From: an uncultured Paraprevotella sp.
Lineage (GTDB): Bacteria; Bacteroidota; Bacteroidia; Bacteroidales; Bacteroidaceae
Direction: 5' to 3'
NCBI GenBank assembly: GCA_910586505.1
Contig: CAJUGV010000008.1
Coordinates: 1-64,000 of the forward strand
DNA: 64,000 bases
The notes beneath the pieces were generated by a model. The model saw only the letters and a list, made by a program, of their open reading frames with translations, made no database searches and had not been told where the DNA came from. The first letter of the stretch is position 1. Each line of letters begins with the position of its first letter. The position numbers were made by a program, and so were the translations under genes. Positions 34,488 through 43,225 of the stretch are shown one piece after another.

Positions 34488-36014
34488 ATGAATCCGAAAG
34501 CTATTGCACGTAATTCGGTAATCCTTTTTGTGAGGATGGCGGTCATCACACTGATAAACCTTTATTCGGTTCGTCTGGTGCTGACAGGGCTTGGCGACAT
34601 GGATTATGGCATATACAGTGCGGTGGCTGGGCTTGTGACCATGCTCGGTAGTTTAAACACGGTGCTGTCGCTTGCTGTCCAGAGATATTATTCAGTAGCT
34701 TTGGGGAAGGATGACTTTCACGGAATGAGTGAGGTGTTTTCGGCTTCTGTCAATATCAATCTGGTTTTTGTAGTGGTCATAGTCCTGCTTAGTGAAACCC
34801 TGGGACTGTGGTTTGTCTGTCATCATCTGGTACTTCCGGCCGGACGTTTGACGGCAGCAGTAGGATGTTTTCACTATTCTTTGGTTTCTTTTCTGTGTAC
34901 ATTTGTCCAGGTTCCGTTCCTGGCTGCTGTTATAGCCAAAGAGAACATGGGTGTGTTTGCGTGGATAAGCGTGGCTGAATGTATGGCACGTTTGTTGGTG
35001 GCTGTGCTCATTCCTTTTTCCGGTGTTGACGGACTTCTGTTTTATTCAGGGGGGCTGGCTCTGACGTCGGTGGTTGTAGTGATGGGGTATGTCGTGGTCT
35101 GTTGCAGCCGTTATAGGGAATGTCGTTATGTGCCGGTGCGCAGGCCTCGTCTTTATAAAGATTTGCTTTCTTTTTCGGGATGGACCATGTACGGTGCTTT
35201 GGCGAATGTCGGATTGATTCAGGGTAATACGTTGCTGTTGAATTTATTCTTCGGGCCGTTGCTGAATACTGCTTTCGGCGTAGCCTTGCAAATTAACAAT
35301 GCGTTTACCGTGTTGTGCAATACGATTATTCTGGCGTTCCGTCCGGCGATGGTGAAAAGTTATACGGAAGGGAACTTTGAGTATGTGAGCCGGCTGTTTA
35401 ATGTAGGAAACAAATTTATCCTTTACATACTGGTATGCATAGCCATACCGATGATTGCCGAGATGAAGACTATTCTGTATGTATGGCTCGGTGAAGTGTC
35501 GGAGGATGTGGTGCTCTTTGCCCGTTTCATTATCATATATGTAATATGTATGGCGATGAACAATCCCGTCACGGCTATCATACAGGCGGCTGGTAAGGTG
35601 AAGGCTTATCATAGCAGGGTGGACTCTATTATGTTGCTCTGCCTGCCGATTACCTTTTTCTTGTTCAAGTACGGAATGCCGGCTTATTCGGTATTCTTCT
35701 CTATGATAGGCCTTTGTATTGTGGCGCATGTGGAGCGGTTGTTTTGTTTACGAAGGTACTACGCGGCTTTTTCTATGTATGCTTACTTCAAGGATATCAT
35801 GCTTCCGGCATTTCCTATAGTATTGTGCACTGTGCTTTTTGCCTGCGGTGTTCATAAATGGATGGGGGAAGCCGGATTTTGGGGTGCTTTGCTTGTTTTT
35901 CTGTTCACCGTTCCGTTTTGTTTGGGAATGGTCTCTTTATTCGGAGTAAGCAGGCAGGAACGTAGTTTTATTTTGTCTTTTGTTAAATCGTTTGTCAGAC
36001 GGGTATCATGGTAG
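34488..36014 (+). CDS. Oligosaccharide flippase (Wzx-like, MATE/PST fold)
   Basis: A 508-residue polytopic protein with about 12-14 hydrophobic segments. The opening 'NSVILFVRMAVITLINLYSVRLVLTGLG' and 'DYGIYSAVAGLVTMLG' are typical of Bacteroides polysaccharide flippases. It would turn lipid-linked repeat units across the inner membrane. The start is uncertain: 34488 has a purine-rich stretch upstream and gives the usual N-terminus, while an in-frame ATG lies at 34452. It overlaps the polymerase gene by 7 nt. Confidence 0.88.
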   Translation: MNPKAIARNSVILFVRMAVITLINLYSVRLVLTGLGDMDYGIYSAVAGLVTMLGSLNTVLSLAVQRYYSVALGKDDFHGMSEVFSASVNINLVFVVVIVLLSETLGLWFVCHHLVLPAGRLTAAVGCFHYSLVSFLCTFVQVPFLAAVIAKENMGVFAWISVAECMARLLVAVLIPFSGVDGLLFYSGGLALTSVVVVMGYVVVCCSRYRECRYVPVRRPRLYKDLLSFSGWTMYGALANVGLIQGNTLLLNLFFGPLLNTAFGVALQINNAFTVLCNTIILAFRPAMVKSYTEGNFEYVSRLFNVGNKFILYILVCIAIPMIAEMKTILYVWLGEVSEDVVLFARFIIIYVICMAMNNPVTAIIQAAGKVKAYHSRVDSIMLLCLPITFFLFKYGMPAYSVFFSMIGLCIVAHVERLFCLRRYYAAFSMYAYFKDIMLPAFPIVLCTVLFACGVHKWMGEAGFWGALLVFLFTVPFCLGMVSLFGVSRQERSFILSFVKSFVRRVSW

Positions 36015-37306
36015 CTACGGTTTCCGATATGGTCTTGTCTGTGGGGTATCTGTTGCTGTGGATAGTCACATGGGTTGTCTATCAGAGAAGGCGTAATGTG
36101 TTCGACGGAGGGAGTGCCATTATGCTCTCTTATATCTGCTATGCTGTCTTCTCCATTATAACCATTAATGATGAGCTTTTTTCGATAACGTTCGAGCCGT
36201 TGAGGCTTTTTCCCTATATATATCTTTATCTCATGCTGATGATAGCTTTGTGGCCGGCCGTTTACCATCATTTGCATCCGGTTACGGAGATAGAGGAACC
36301 GCACACACGCATGTTGAAACTGACGGCATGGCTCATTTGTTTTTGTGCACTGTGCCAGGTTCCGGATATTGCGAGTAATTTCAATGACGGGCTTGTCATG
36401 CTTTTCACTGATACGGATGCCGGAAAGGATGCTTACTCGGAACAGCTGAGCGATGCCGATGAAGCGGGTACGGCTATCTCCAACCTTTTTGCCATTATCT
36501 ACAATTCATTGTCGGATGTAGCGATATTCCTTTTTTTCTATTTCCTGACGCAGAAAGAAAAGAACAGGCTGCTTGTGGCAGGCTTGGGCTTTTCCATTGC
36601 AGTAGGCCTGCTTATACCTGTCATGCACGGCCAGCGTTCCGGAGTGATTCTTGGCGTATTGACTTTGATTTTGGGGTATTTCTTTTTTCAGGAGTATTAT
36701 TCACGTATGCTGAATCTTCTGGTCAGAGGAGTCGGAGTGGTGGTACTTGCCATGGTGGCATTGCCTGTTGCTGCCATTACGTTCAGCCGTTTTGACAGTA
36801 TGATGGCTGGAGTGCTCGGCTTTCTTAACTGGTATATCGGGCAGGCCAATGTGTTTTTCAATAATTACGGTCTTGATGCGGGAGGCATCAGGTACGGCGA
36901 CCGTACGTTGAATTTGTTTAAGCGCCTTATTGATTCCGATACGCCGGCCAATTTTGTGGAGCGTAGGGAAAAATACCATAATCTGGAATTGGATGATTAC
37001 TATTTCTCTACTTTTGTGGGCGACTTCACCATAGACTTCGGTCCTTATCTGGCAATCGTGATTTTTTTGGCTTTCAATACTTTCGTATGGTATAGAATAC
37101 GGCGTAGCGGACATTCGGTAAAAGTGCATCAGCTTCTGCTACTTTATCTTTCTATGTGTATATGTATGCAGGGAGGGATGTATCTTTTCGCATACGCCGA
37201 TACGGCCAATCTGCGTATCGTTACCTTGATGGGACTTTATGCGTATTTGTGTTACCACGAGAAGTTGTTAGAGAAGTATCCTTTGGAAAATAATGAACAG
37301 AACTAA
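36008..37306 (+). CDS. Wzy-like oligosaccharide repeat-unit polymerase
   Basis: A 432-residue integral membrane protein with about 10-12 hydrophobic segments and a larger soluble loop (about 290-335, containing 'DTPANFVERREKYH'). It has no other recognisable motif. This layout and its position between the flippase and glycosyltransferase genes point to the O-antigen/capsule polymerase that joins repeat units. Sequence conservation in Wzy proteins is poor, so the call rests on topology and context. Its start overlaps the flippase stop, implying translational coupling. Confidence 0.75.
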   Translation: MVATVSDMVLSVGYLLLWIVTWVVYQRRRNVFDGGSAIMLSYICYAVFSIITINDELFSITFEPLRLFPYIYLYLMLMIALWPAVYHHLHPVTEIEEPHTRMLKLTAWLICFCALCQVPDIASNFNDGLVMLFTDTDAGKDAYSEQLSDADEAGTAISNLFAIIYNSLSDVAIFLFFYFLTQKEKNRLLVAGLGFSIAVGLLIPVMHGQRSGVILGVLTLILGYFFFQEYYSRMLNLLVRGVGVVVLAMVALPVAAITFSRFDSMMAGVLGFLNWYIGQANVFFNNYGLDAGGIRYGDRTLNLFKRLIDSDTPANFVERREKYHNLELDDYYFSTFVGDFTIDFGPYLAIVIFLAFNTFVWYRIRRSGHSVKVHQLLLLYLSMCICMQGGMYLFAYADTANLRIVTLMGLYAYLCYHEKLLEKYPLENNEQN

Positions 37307-37321
37307 ACAATCGAATTGATT

Positions 37322-38488
37322 ATGAAACCTCGTTTGATAGCTTTATATCTTCCTCAATACCATCCGACTCCGGAGAACGACGAGTGGTGGGGACCCGGAT
37401 TTACGGAATGGACCAATGTGGTCAGGGCAAAACCGCTTTTCCGAGGGCATGAGCAGCCGCGTATTCCGGCCGATCTGGGATTCTATGACCTTAGATTGCC
37501 CGAAGTCCGCGAACAACAGGCGGAGTTGGCGAGGCAAGCCGGCATTGAGGGATTCTGCTATTATCATTATTGGTTCGGTCATGGCCGGCAGTTACTGGAG
37601 CGCCCTTTCAACGAGGTGGTGGCATCGGGAAAACCTGATTATCCGTTCTGCCTTTGCTGGGCGAATCATACGTGGAGTAATAAAACATGGAAGCGTGAGT
37701 CTGCTTTCCGGGAAAATTCGGTGCTGATGGAGCAGACCTATCCCGGAAAAGCCGACGATGTGGAGCATTTCAACGCCTTGCTTCCGGCTTTCCGTGATAA
37801 AAGATATATGACGATAGACGGTCGTCTGATATTCGTCATTTACAATCCTTATGATTTCAGGAATGTGACGGAGTTTATGGCTACGTGGCGGGAGCTAGCC
37901 CTACAGCATGGACTGCCCGGTTTTTTCTTTGTCGGAATGACTAGTTCGACGCAGACCTTTCGCGTAGACAGTGAGGGGAAGCGGCATTCCGTGATGCCTA
38001 ATCTGGAGAGCAGTGCCGATATCTTTAACTATATTCTTTCATTGGGGTTCGATGCTGTTAATTCGTTCGGAAAACGGCGTGGGGAAATGATGTATGAGGG
38101 AAGAGTACGCAATCTCAGCAAGGTGGTTATGCGGCGTATGGGGATACCGTTTGTGGGAGTGCGCTATGACTATGAACGGACGGTGAGGAATTATTTTGCC
38201 CCGGAGGACAGATGGGAGAACGTCTATCCTACCGTGCTTCCGCAGTGGGACCGGACTCCGCGCGTGGCCGATGCCGACGGCGTTTATGTGAATGTTACGC
38301 CGGAGAAGTTTGAGAGACACCTCCGGCAGGCGGCAGGATTGGTGAGCGATAAATCAGAGGAGCATCAGGTGATATTCATTAAATCGTGGAATGAATGGGG
38401 CGAAGGCAATTACCTGGAACCGGACCTTAAGTTCGGGCACGGTTTTCTTGATGCAGTCCGCCGGGTAGTGGTGCGGAGCGAAAAGTAA
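37322..38488 (+). CDS. WbsX-like glycosyltransferase-family protein (GH99-like fold)
   Basis: A 388-residue protein of the WbsX family. The N-terminal 'LIALYLPQYHPTPENDEWWGPGFTEWTNV' pattern is diagnostic, with 'GFCYYHYWFGHGRQLLERP' and the late 'IFIKSWNEWGEGNYLEPD'. The family is related to endo-mannanase-like GH99 folds but is found in O-antigen and capsule clusters; the reaction is not established. It could transfer or trim a sugar of the repeat unit. No signal peptide, so probably cytosolic. The ATG at 37322 is preferred over an upstream in-frame TTG. Confidence 0.88.
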   Translation: MKPRLIALYLPQYHPTPENDEWWGPGFTEWTNVVRAKPLFRGHEQPRIPADLGFYDLRLPEVREQQAELARQAGIEGFCYYHYWFGHGRQLLERPFNEVVASGKPDYPFCLCWANHTWSNKTWKRESAFRENSVLMEQTYPGKADDVEHFNALLPAFRDKRYMTIDGRLIFVIYNPYDFRNVTEFMATWRELALQHGLPGFFFVGMTSSTQTFRVDSEGKRHSVMPNLESSADIFNYILSLGFDAVNSFGKRRGEMMYEGRVRNLSKVVMRRMGIPFVGVRYDYERTVRNYFAPEDRWENVYPTVLPQWDRTPRVADADGVYVNVTPEKFERHLRQAAGLVSDKSEEHQVIFIKSWNEWGEGNYLEPDLKFGHGFLDAVRRVVVRSEK

Positions 38489-38493
38489 TACAA

Positions 38494-38545
38494 ACGCAGG
38501 CAGTATCCGACGATTCGTCGCTTGTGGATACTGCCTGCGTGGTGG
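38494..38545. terminator. Convergent terminator between the WbsX gene and wecB
   Basis: ACGCAGGCAGTATCC (38494-38508) pairs perfectly with 38526-38540 over 15 bp. The better T-rich tail (TTTGTATTACTTTT) is on the minus side, so it mainly closes the wecB unit. Confidence 0.65.
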
Positions 38546-38569
38546 TGAATAAATAAAATGTGATTCCGT

Positions 38570-39730
38570 TTAAACCTGCTGGAGCAGAGTGGATACAATC
38601 CGTCGGCAGGCCTGCCCGTCGCCATAAGGATTCACGGCCTTGCTCATTTTTTCATAGATTGCGGGGTCTTCTATCAGTAGGGATACCTCGCTGACTATCT
38701 TATCGTAGCTCGTACCTACCAGTTTTACCGTGCCGGCATCCAGTGCTTCCGGGCGTTCCGTCGTGTCGCGCATGACGAGCACGGGTTTTCCCAGTCCGGG
38801 CGCTTCTTCCTGAATACCTCCGCTGTCGGTCAGGACGATGGCGGATTTCTCCATCAGATAAATGAAACTGAGATACTCCAGCGGTTCTATGAAGAATAGG
38901 TTATCGCAGTTTGAAAGGTTTTCCCCGAAAACTTCATGTATGGGTTTTCTTACATTGGGGTTGAGGTGCATGGGATAAACGAAGTCTACACCGGGGAATT
39001 TTTGCGTAAGCGTCTTGATGGCATTGCACATCTGAATGAATCCTTCTCCGAAGTTTTCACGGCGGTGTCCGGTTATCAGCACGAGGCGGCGGTTACCGTC
39101 AAGGCGGCTGGTGTCATAGCCGGCGTCTTTCAGTTCGGCGGCAAGCCGGTCTGATAGTTCCGTTTCGTTTTTAATTTTGTTTACCACCCAGTAAAGAGCG
39201 TCAATCACAGTGTTGCCGGTAACCCATATTTGTTTTTCGCCGACGGCTTCAGCAAGCAGATTCTGGCGGCTGAGCGGAGTGGGTGAGAAGTGATAAGTAG
39301 CTAGACGTCCGGTCAGCAGGCGGTTCATTTCTTCAGGCCAGGGACTGTAGATATTATGTGTGCGCAGTCCGGCTTCGATATGGGCTACGGGGATTTGCTG
39401 ATAGAAAGCTGCGAGGGCGGCAGCGGTTGATGTGGTGGTGTCGCCATGTACCAGCACAATATCCGGGCGTGCTGCTTTCAACACGTCGCGCATTCCGGTA
39501 AGCACTTTGGCCGTTACATCGTATAGATCCTGTCCCTGTTTCATGATGTTCAGATCATAGTCGGGTCTGATATCGAATATGTCCAGAACCTGGTCCAGCA
39601 TCTCACGATGCTGGCCTGTCACGCATACGATGGTCTCCGCATGTTCGTATTCTTTTTGGAATTCTTTTACCAAAGGGGCCATTTTTATGGCTTCGGGCCT
39701 TGTCCCGAATACAAGCATTATTTTTTTCAT
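38570..39730 (-). CDS. wecB: UDP-N-acetylglucosamine 2-epimerase (non-hydrolysing)
   Basis: A 386-residue cytosolic enzyme interconverting UDP-GlcNAc and UDP-ManNAc. It starts at MKKIMLVFGTRPEAIKMAPL (39730); the frame continues upstream but that part has no conserved sequence. Key blocks are 'VHGDTTTSTAAALAAFYQ', 'VAHIEAGLRT', 'ITGHRRENFG' and 'LTDSGGIQEEAP'. It is the last gene of a three-gene minus-strand unit with two glycosyltransferases, suggesting ManNAc or a derivative in the polysaccharide. Confidence 0.95.
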   Translation of the reverse strand: MKKIMLVFGTRPEAIKMAPLVKEFQKEYEHAETIVCVTGQHREMLDQVLDIFDIRPDYDLNIMKQGQDLYDVTAKVLTGMRDVLKAARPDIVLVHGDTTTSTAAALAAFYQQIPVAHIEAGLRTHNIYSPWPEEMNRLLTGRLATYHFSPTPLSRQNLLAEAVGEKQIWVTGNTVIDALYWVVNKIKNETELSDRLAAELKDAGYDTSRLDGNRRLVLITGHRRENFGEGFIQMCNAIKTLTQKFPGVDFVYPMHLNPNVRKPIHEVFGENLSNCDNLFFIEPLEYLSFIYLMEKSAIVLTDSGGIQEEAPGLGKPVLVMRDTTERPEALDAGTVKLVGTSYDKIVSEVSLLIEDPAIYEKMSKAVNPYGDGQACRRIVSTLLQQV

Positions 39731-39771
39731 GTTCAGTCTTTTTCTGTAATCGTCAGATATTGGCTTCTCTT

Positions 39772-40914
39772 TCACAGTGATTCCAGCCAGAGGAAGAAAT
39801 CTTCATTGTTGTCTGTCGCATATTCTTTTTCTATTTGTCCGGCTGCTTTTCTTTTTATCGAGAGTTCTTCTTCGGTGATGGCGGAAAGCAATCTGTCTAC
39901 CGAACTTTCGTCGAGTGCGTTTACGTCGTAACCGATACCGAGGTCGTGTACTTTATCGGCGAGGAAGGTGCCGCTTGATACGATGATCGGTGTGCGGAAG
40001 AATATGGATTCATAGAGTTTGTTGGGTTCTGCAAACCTTACATTCTCGTAGCATATGTCATAAGTGGAGAGAACCAGGTCGATTCCCGAATAGATCCGTG
40101 GCAGATCGTCCGGATTCTTGAACGGGCCGTGGACATGGCAGTTCGGGCTTTTGCGCAGGAGGTCGAAGTCGTCTTGCAACCCGGCAGCAACACGTCCGTG
40201 GAAATGAAGTTCCACGTGTGGATGGTTCTTGAGCGCATATTTTGCAAATGAAATGATGGACCGGTATCTGACCCCTCCTAAAAAGCCTATTCTCAGATGT
40301 CCGTTTTCAGGGCGGGTCTTTGCCATGTCGGGAAGACCGAGGATCCCGTGCTGCAACTTATTGGGTATAAGATAAATGTTGGACGGGGTTTTCGGCCCGA
40401 AATGATAGCGTGCAAAACCTTCTGAGGTAAGCACGGTAAGCATGGATTTTCTGATGATATGCTTGTCGATCCGTTCCAGTATGCTCTTTATCGGATTGCT
40501 GACATAAGTATGTACAAGGTCGGCCTCCTCATAGATGTATCGATGGCGGCACAGCGTTCTGAATACCATGGCGATCTGCAAGCCGAAGATGTAATATATG
40601 GCCTGTGCGTCTTTCGTTGCGAGTATTTTTTTTATTCCGCAACGGATCACGGGAAGTCTTTTGGCGTAGGAAGTACAGCCGGTTATGTCTCCGACGATAT
40701 GCGGCCGGTAGTGTGTGGTTGTCGTATATGGGATGCCGCGGTCGAAGCCGTATACTTCAGTATCGTAGCCGTGATTTGCGAAATCCTCGATGCGTTTGCT
40801 CATTCTCGGGTCGGCCAGAGAGTCGCTGATGAATATGATTTTGGTCGGCTTGCCTGTTTCCGGTTCCTTATGGTCATGGCTGTCGGAATGATTCGTATTG
40901 TTCGGGGTACACAT
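39772..40914 (-). CDS. Glycosyltransferase (GT-B fold, GT4-like)
   Basis: A 380-residue probable GT-B glycosyltransferase. The N-terminal domain shows 'KIIFISDSLADPRMSKRIEDFANHGYDTEVYGF' (donor-independent Rossmann half) and 'YIYEEADLVHTYV'. The C-terminal domain has 'LRIGFLGGVRYRSII' and 'DLVLSTYDICYENVRFAEPNKLYESIFF', the equivalent of the GT4 EPNKxYE motif. The donor sugar is unknown. I use the ATG at 40914; a GTG at 40968 would overlap the upstream gene by 14 nt. Middle gene of the minus-strand unit. Confidence 0.8.
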   Translation of the reverse strand: MCTPNNTNHSDSHDHKEPETGKPTKIIFISDSLADPRMSKRIEDFANHGYDTEVYGFDRGIPYTTTTHYRPHIVGDITGCTSYAKRLPVIRCGIKKILATKDAQAIYYIFGLQIAMVFRTLCRHRYIYEEADLVHTYVSNPIKSILERIDKHIIRKSMLTVLTSEGFARYHFGPKTPSNIYLIPNKLQHGILGLPDMAKTRPENGHLRIGFLGGVRYRSIISFAKYALKNHPHVELHFHGRVAAGLQDDFDLLRKSPNCHVHGPFKNPDDLPRIYSGIDLVLSTYDICYENVRFAEPNKLYESIFFRTPIIVSSGTFLADKVHDLGIGYDVNALDESSVDRLLSAITEEELSIKRKAAGQIEKEYATDNNEDFFLWLESL

Positions 40915-40954
40915 TTTTAGTCTGTTTGTTCGTTGGCGTTCTTCATGAGCCGGT

Positions 40955-41779
40955 TCATTTAAGAGCACGGTAGTTTTTCCTGTATCTGAGGTTCGTAATC
41001 CAGTTGTTTATAACCTTCATGGTATAGGTCGGCAGAAACAGTCCGGACAGATAGCAGTAGGAATGCAGGGTGGAGTATCCGAAGACTGTCTGGTATACCT
41101 GCGCGTTGAATTTGAGCAGAGACAGTTTGTTGGATGAGATGGAGCCTCTTGAGCGGCGGTAGCATGCCAGCGGTTCTTTGAGGGAGTAGGCTTTCCTGCA
41201 TTTCCGGAGTATAAGCAGTACATAGGCCCAGTCTTGTCGTTTGCGCAGGGTGGGCATATAGAATTTGCCATGTGCGGAAGTGTCGTAGATGGCTGTGAGA
41301 AACCCTATTTTATCATCCCGTTTGGTGTCGGAAAGAGTAACGGAAGAGGGTGCTATGACAATGCCGGTCCGGTTGCCGGATTCATCGCCTACGAAGTAAG
41401 ATGAAAAGCAGAAACAATAGCCGTTCTCTTTCATGAAAGCCAGTTGCTTTTCCAGTTTGTGGGGCAACCATGTATCGTCGCTGTCGCAGAAAGCGATATA
41501 GCGTCCCCGCGCTTCTTTGATGGAATGGTTGCGCGCATGTCCCGCTCCCATGTTGTCTTTCTGTGTGAAGAGCCGTATGCGGCTGTCTTTCTGTATATAT
41601 GCCTGGATGATTTCAACCGTATTGTCGGTAGAACCGTCGTCCGTTATCAGGAGTTCCAGTTGGGTATATGTTTGTCTTAATATGCTTTCAATGCTTTCGG
41701 CGATGAAACGGCTTGAGTTATATGATGGCATGATAACGGAAACCAGTTCTCCGGTAGTATTGTTTTCCTTAGATTCCAT
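40955..41779 (-). CDS. Family 2 glycosyltransferase
   Basis: A 274-residue GT-A enzyme. The start 'VSVIMPSYNSSRFIAESIESILRQTY' and 'LLITDDGSTDNTVEII' are the classic GT2 opening, and 'YIAFCDSDDTWLPHKLEKQ' holds the DxD metal site. The C-terminal region includes a hydrophobic segment (about 225-250) that may touch the membrane. Acceptor and donor cannot be predicted. First gene of the GT2-GT4-wecB unit, with a -7 box TATCTTTG at 41813-41806. Confidence 0.92.
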   Translation of the reverse strand: MESKENNTTGELVSVIMPSYNSSRFIAESIESILRQTYTQLELLITDDGSTDNTVEIIQAYIQKDSRIRLFTQKDNMGAGHARNHSIKEARGRYIAFCDSDDTWLPHKLEKQLAFMKENGYCFCFSSYFVGDESGNRTGIVIAPSSVTLSDTKRDDKIGFLTAIYDTSAHGKFYMPTLRKRQDWAYVLLILRKCRKAYSLKEPLACYRRSRGSISSNKLSLLKFNAQVYQTVFGYSTLHSYCYLSGLFLPTYTMKVINNWITNLRYRKNYRALK

Positions 41780-41805
41780 ATTGCATTTTGAAAGGTTTCT
41801 ATTTA

Positions 41806-41813
41806 CAAAGATA
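41806..41813 (-). promoter_or_regulatory. -7 box of the GT2-GT4-wecB unit
   Basis: On the minus strand TATCTTTG (41813-41806) lies 26 nt before the GT2 start. The remaining 170 nt of this divergent intergenic region show no clear signal for the plus-strand transferase gene. Confidence 0.6.
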
Positions 41814-41989
41814 CAATCTTATTTGTGAATAACCGAATGCGTTGAGACCTTTTATTGGGATTCGTCCCGGAGAAGTCTTTGAAAAGGTATTTTTCCCTCT
41901 TTTTTCAGCAGACGGTCTTTTTTAGCTGTGAAACCTGCAATAAATGCGGTGCTTTTACGTTACTTCCATATATTTTATATTGAAGGTTT

Positions 41990-43084
41990 ATGACGGAAGA
42001 TTTTTACTATGTGATATTCGTGGCCTTGGTTGCCATGGCGACTACGGCTCTGGCCATGCCTTTTCTTCTGAAGTTCTGCCGGTTGAGGGGATATTACGAT
42101 ATGCCCGGAGGGCGTAGGGTGCATTGCAATGCCGTGCCGCGGCTGGGAGGTTTGCTTTTCATGCCGTCTATGTTGGTGGGACTGGCACTGACGTTGTTTC
42201 TCAGTGCCGATGGCGGTGTGCTCAGTCTGAAAGTGTCTACCATAGCCATGGCGGTAGGGGCGTTTCTTATTTATATAATAGGAGCGGTGGACGACCTTAT
42301 CGGCATGAAGGCCAATCATAAGTTTGCGGTGCAGTTGGCAGCCGCGTTGCTGATGCCGTTTTGCGGGCTGCTTATTAATAATTTTTACGGTCTCTTCGGG
42401 TTGTATGAGCTGCCTTTTTGGTTCAGTTATCCCTTTACGGTATTCGTCATCCTGCTGATTGTCAATTCAGTCAATCTGATAGATGGGATAGACGGACTGG
42501 CTTCCGGCTTGTGCATCTGTATTCTGATGGTTTATATTTTCCTGTTTCTGCAGATGGAGCGTACCAATGCGTATGCCCTTGTGGCATCGGGACTGCTGGG
42601 CTCGTTGTTGGCTTTCTTCCGTTTTAATATGTGGGGGAGCGCCGAACGGGGGACCAAGACTTTCATGGGAGATTCCGGAAGTCTGTTCCTGGGGTATGTC
42701 GTGGCCTACTTGTCCATCAAATATGCTACATGCAATCCGGCTGTCTTGCCCTACCGTCCCGAGGCATTGCTGGTGTCATTCACCTTGCTTGTCATACCGA
42801 CCTTTGATGTGATCAGAGTTGCTTTGTGGAGAATATACCGGCACAGGCCTATTTTCGAGGCCGACAAGACACACATCCATCACATGGTGATGGCTGCCGG
42901 ATTTACCATGCGTCAGACGTGGTGCGTCATTATGGGACTGTTCGTATTTTTCTGTATGCTGAACGGACTGCTGTATGCTGCGGGTGTGGGCGATACATGG
43001 ATTGTTTTGCTCGATGTGTTTTGCTTCTGCCTGTTTCATGCGGTGATGTATGTGCGCGCTTCGCGGCGAAATGTGATATTCTGA
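41990..43084 (+). CDS. WecA/MraY-family undecaprenyl-phosphate sugar-1-phosphate transferase
   Basis: A 364-residue polytopic enzyme (about ten or eleven transmembrane segments). Family motifs are visible: 'GGRRVHCNAVPRLGG', 'GAVDDLIGMK', 'NSVNLIDGIDGLASG' (catalytic Asp region), 'FMGDSGSLFLGYVVAYL' and 'KTHIHH' in the cytosolic loop. It most resembles WecA/TagO enzymes that use UDP-GlcNAc rather than MraY. It adds the first sugar of a glycan chain to the lipid carrier. Monocistronic, divergent from the GT2 gene and closed by the large palindrome at 43136-43200. Confidence 0.92.
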   Translation: MTEDFYYVIFVALVAMATTALAMPFLLKFCRLRGYYDMPGGRRVHCNAVPRLGGLLFMPSMLVGLALTLFLSADGGVLSLKVSTIAMAVGAFLIYIIGAVDDLIGMKANHKFAVQLAAALLMPFCGLLINNFYGLFGLYELPFWFSYPFTVFVILLIVNSVNLIDGIDGLASGLCICILMVYIFLFLQMERTNAYALVASGLLGSLLAFFRFNMWGSAERGTKTFMGDSGSLFLGYVVAYLSIKYATCNPAVLPYRPEALLVSFTLLVIPTFDVIRVALWRIYRHRPIFEADKTHIHHMVMAAGFTMRQTWCVIMGLFVFFCMLNGLLYAAGVGDTWIVLLDVFCFCLFHAVMYVRASRRNVIF

Positions 43085-43135
43085 GGCTGCAAGCGGGTTG
43101 GGCAACGGCTTTTTCTGTTGTCGGCACGATGGAAG

Positions 43136-43205
43136 AAAATGATGCGGAGTAAAATAAATTTTCATGAGCACGAAAATTTATTTTACTCCGCATCATTTTT
43201 TGTCC
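43136..43205. repeat. 28-bp-arm perfect palindrome with ATGAGCAC loop (family copy B); likely bidirectional terminator
   Basis: Arms 43136-43163 and 43172-43199 are perfect reverse complements over 28 bp (outer AAAATGATGCGGAGTAAAAT, inner AATTTTC) around loop ATGAGCAC. The right arm ends in a T run, and it lies between the convergent WecA-like and acyltransferase genes, so it can end both transcripts. The loop and the outer ATGCGGA / TCCGCATCATTTTTT ends are shared with the element at 60384-60441 while most of the stem is different. Confidence 0.85.
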
Positions 43206-43225
43206 TGTTCCGCACCGTTGGCTCC

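Noticed and set aside
43136..43205. Reading the palindrome as a CRISPR repeat or insertion-sequence end
   Set aside because: There is a single unit here with no regularly spaced repeats, no spacer array and no transposase gene nearby.
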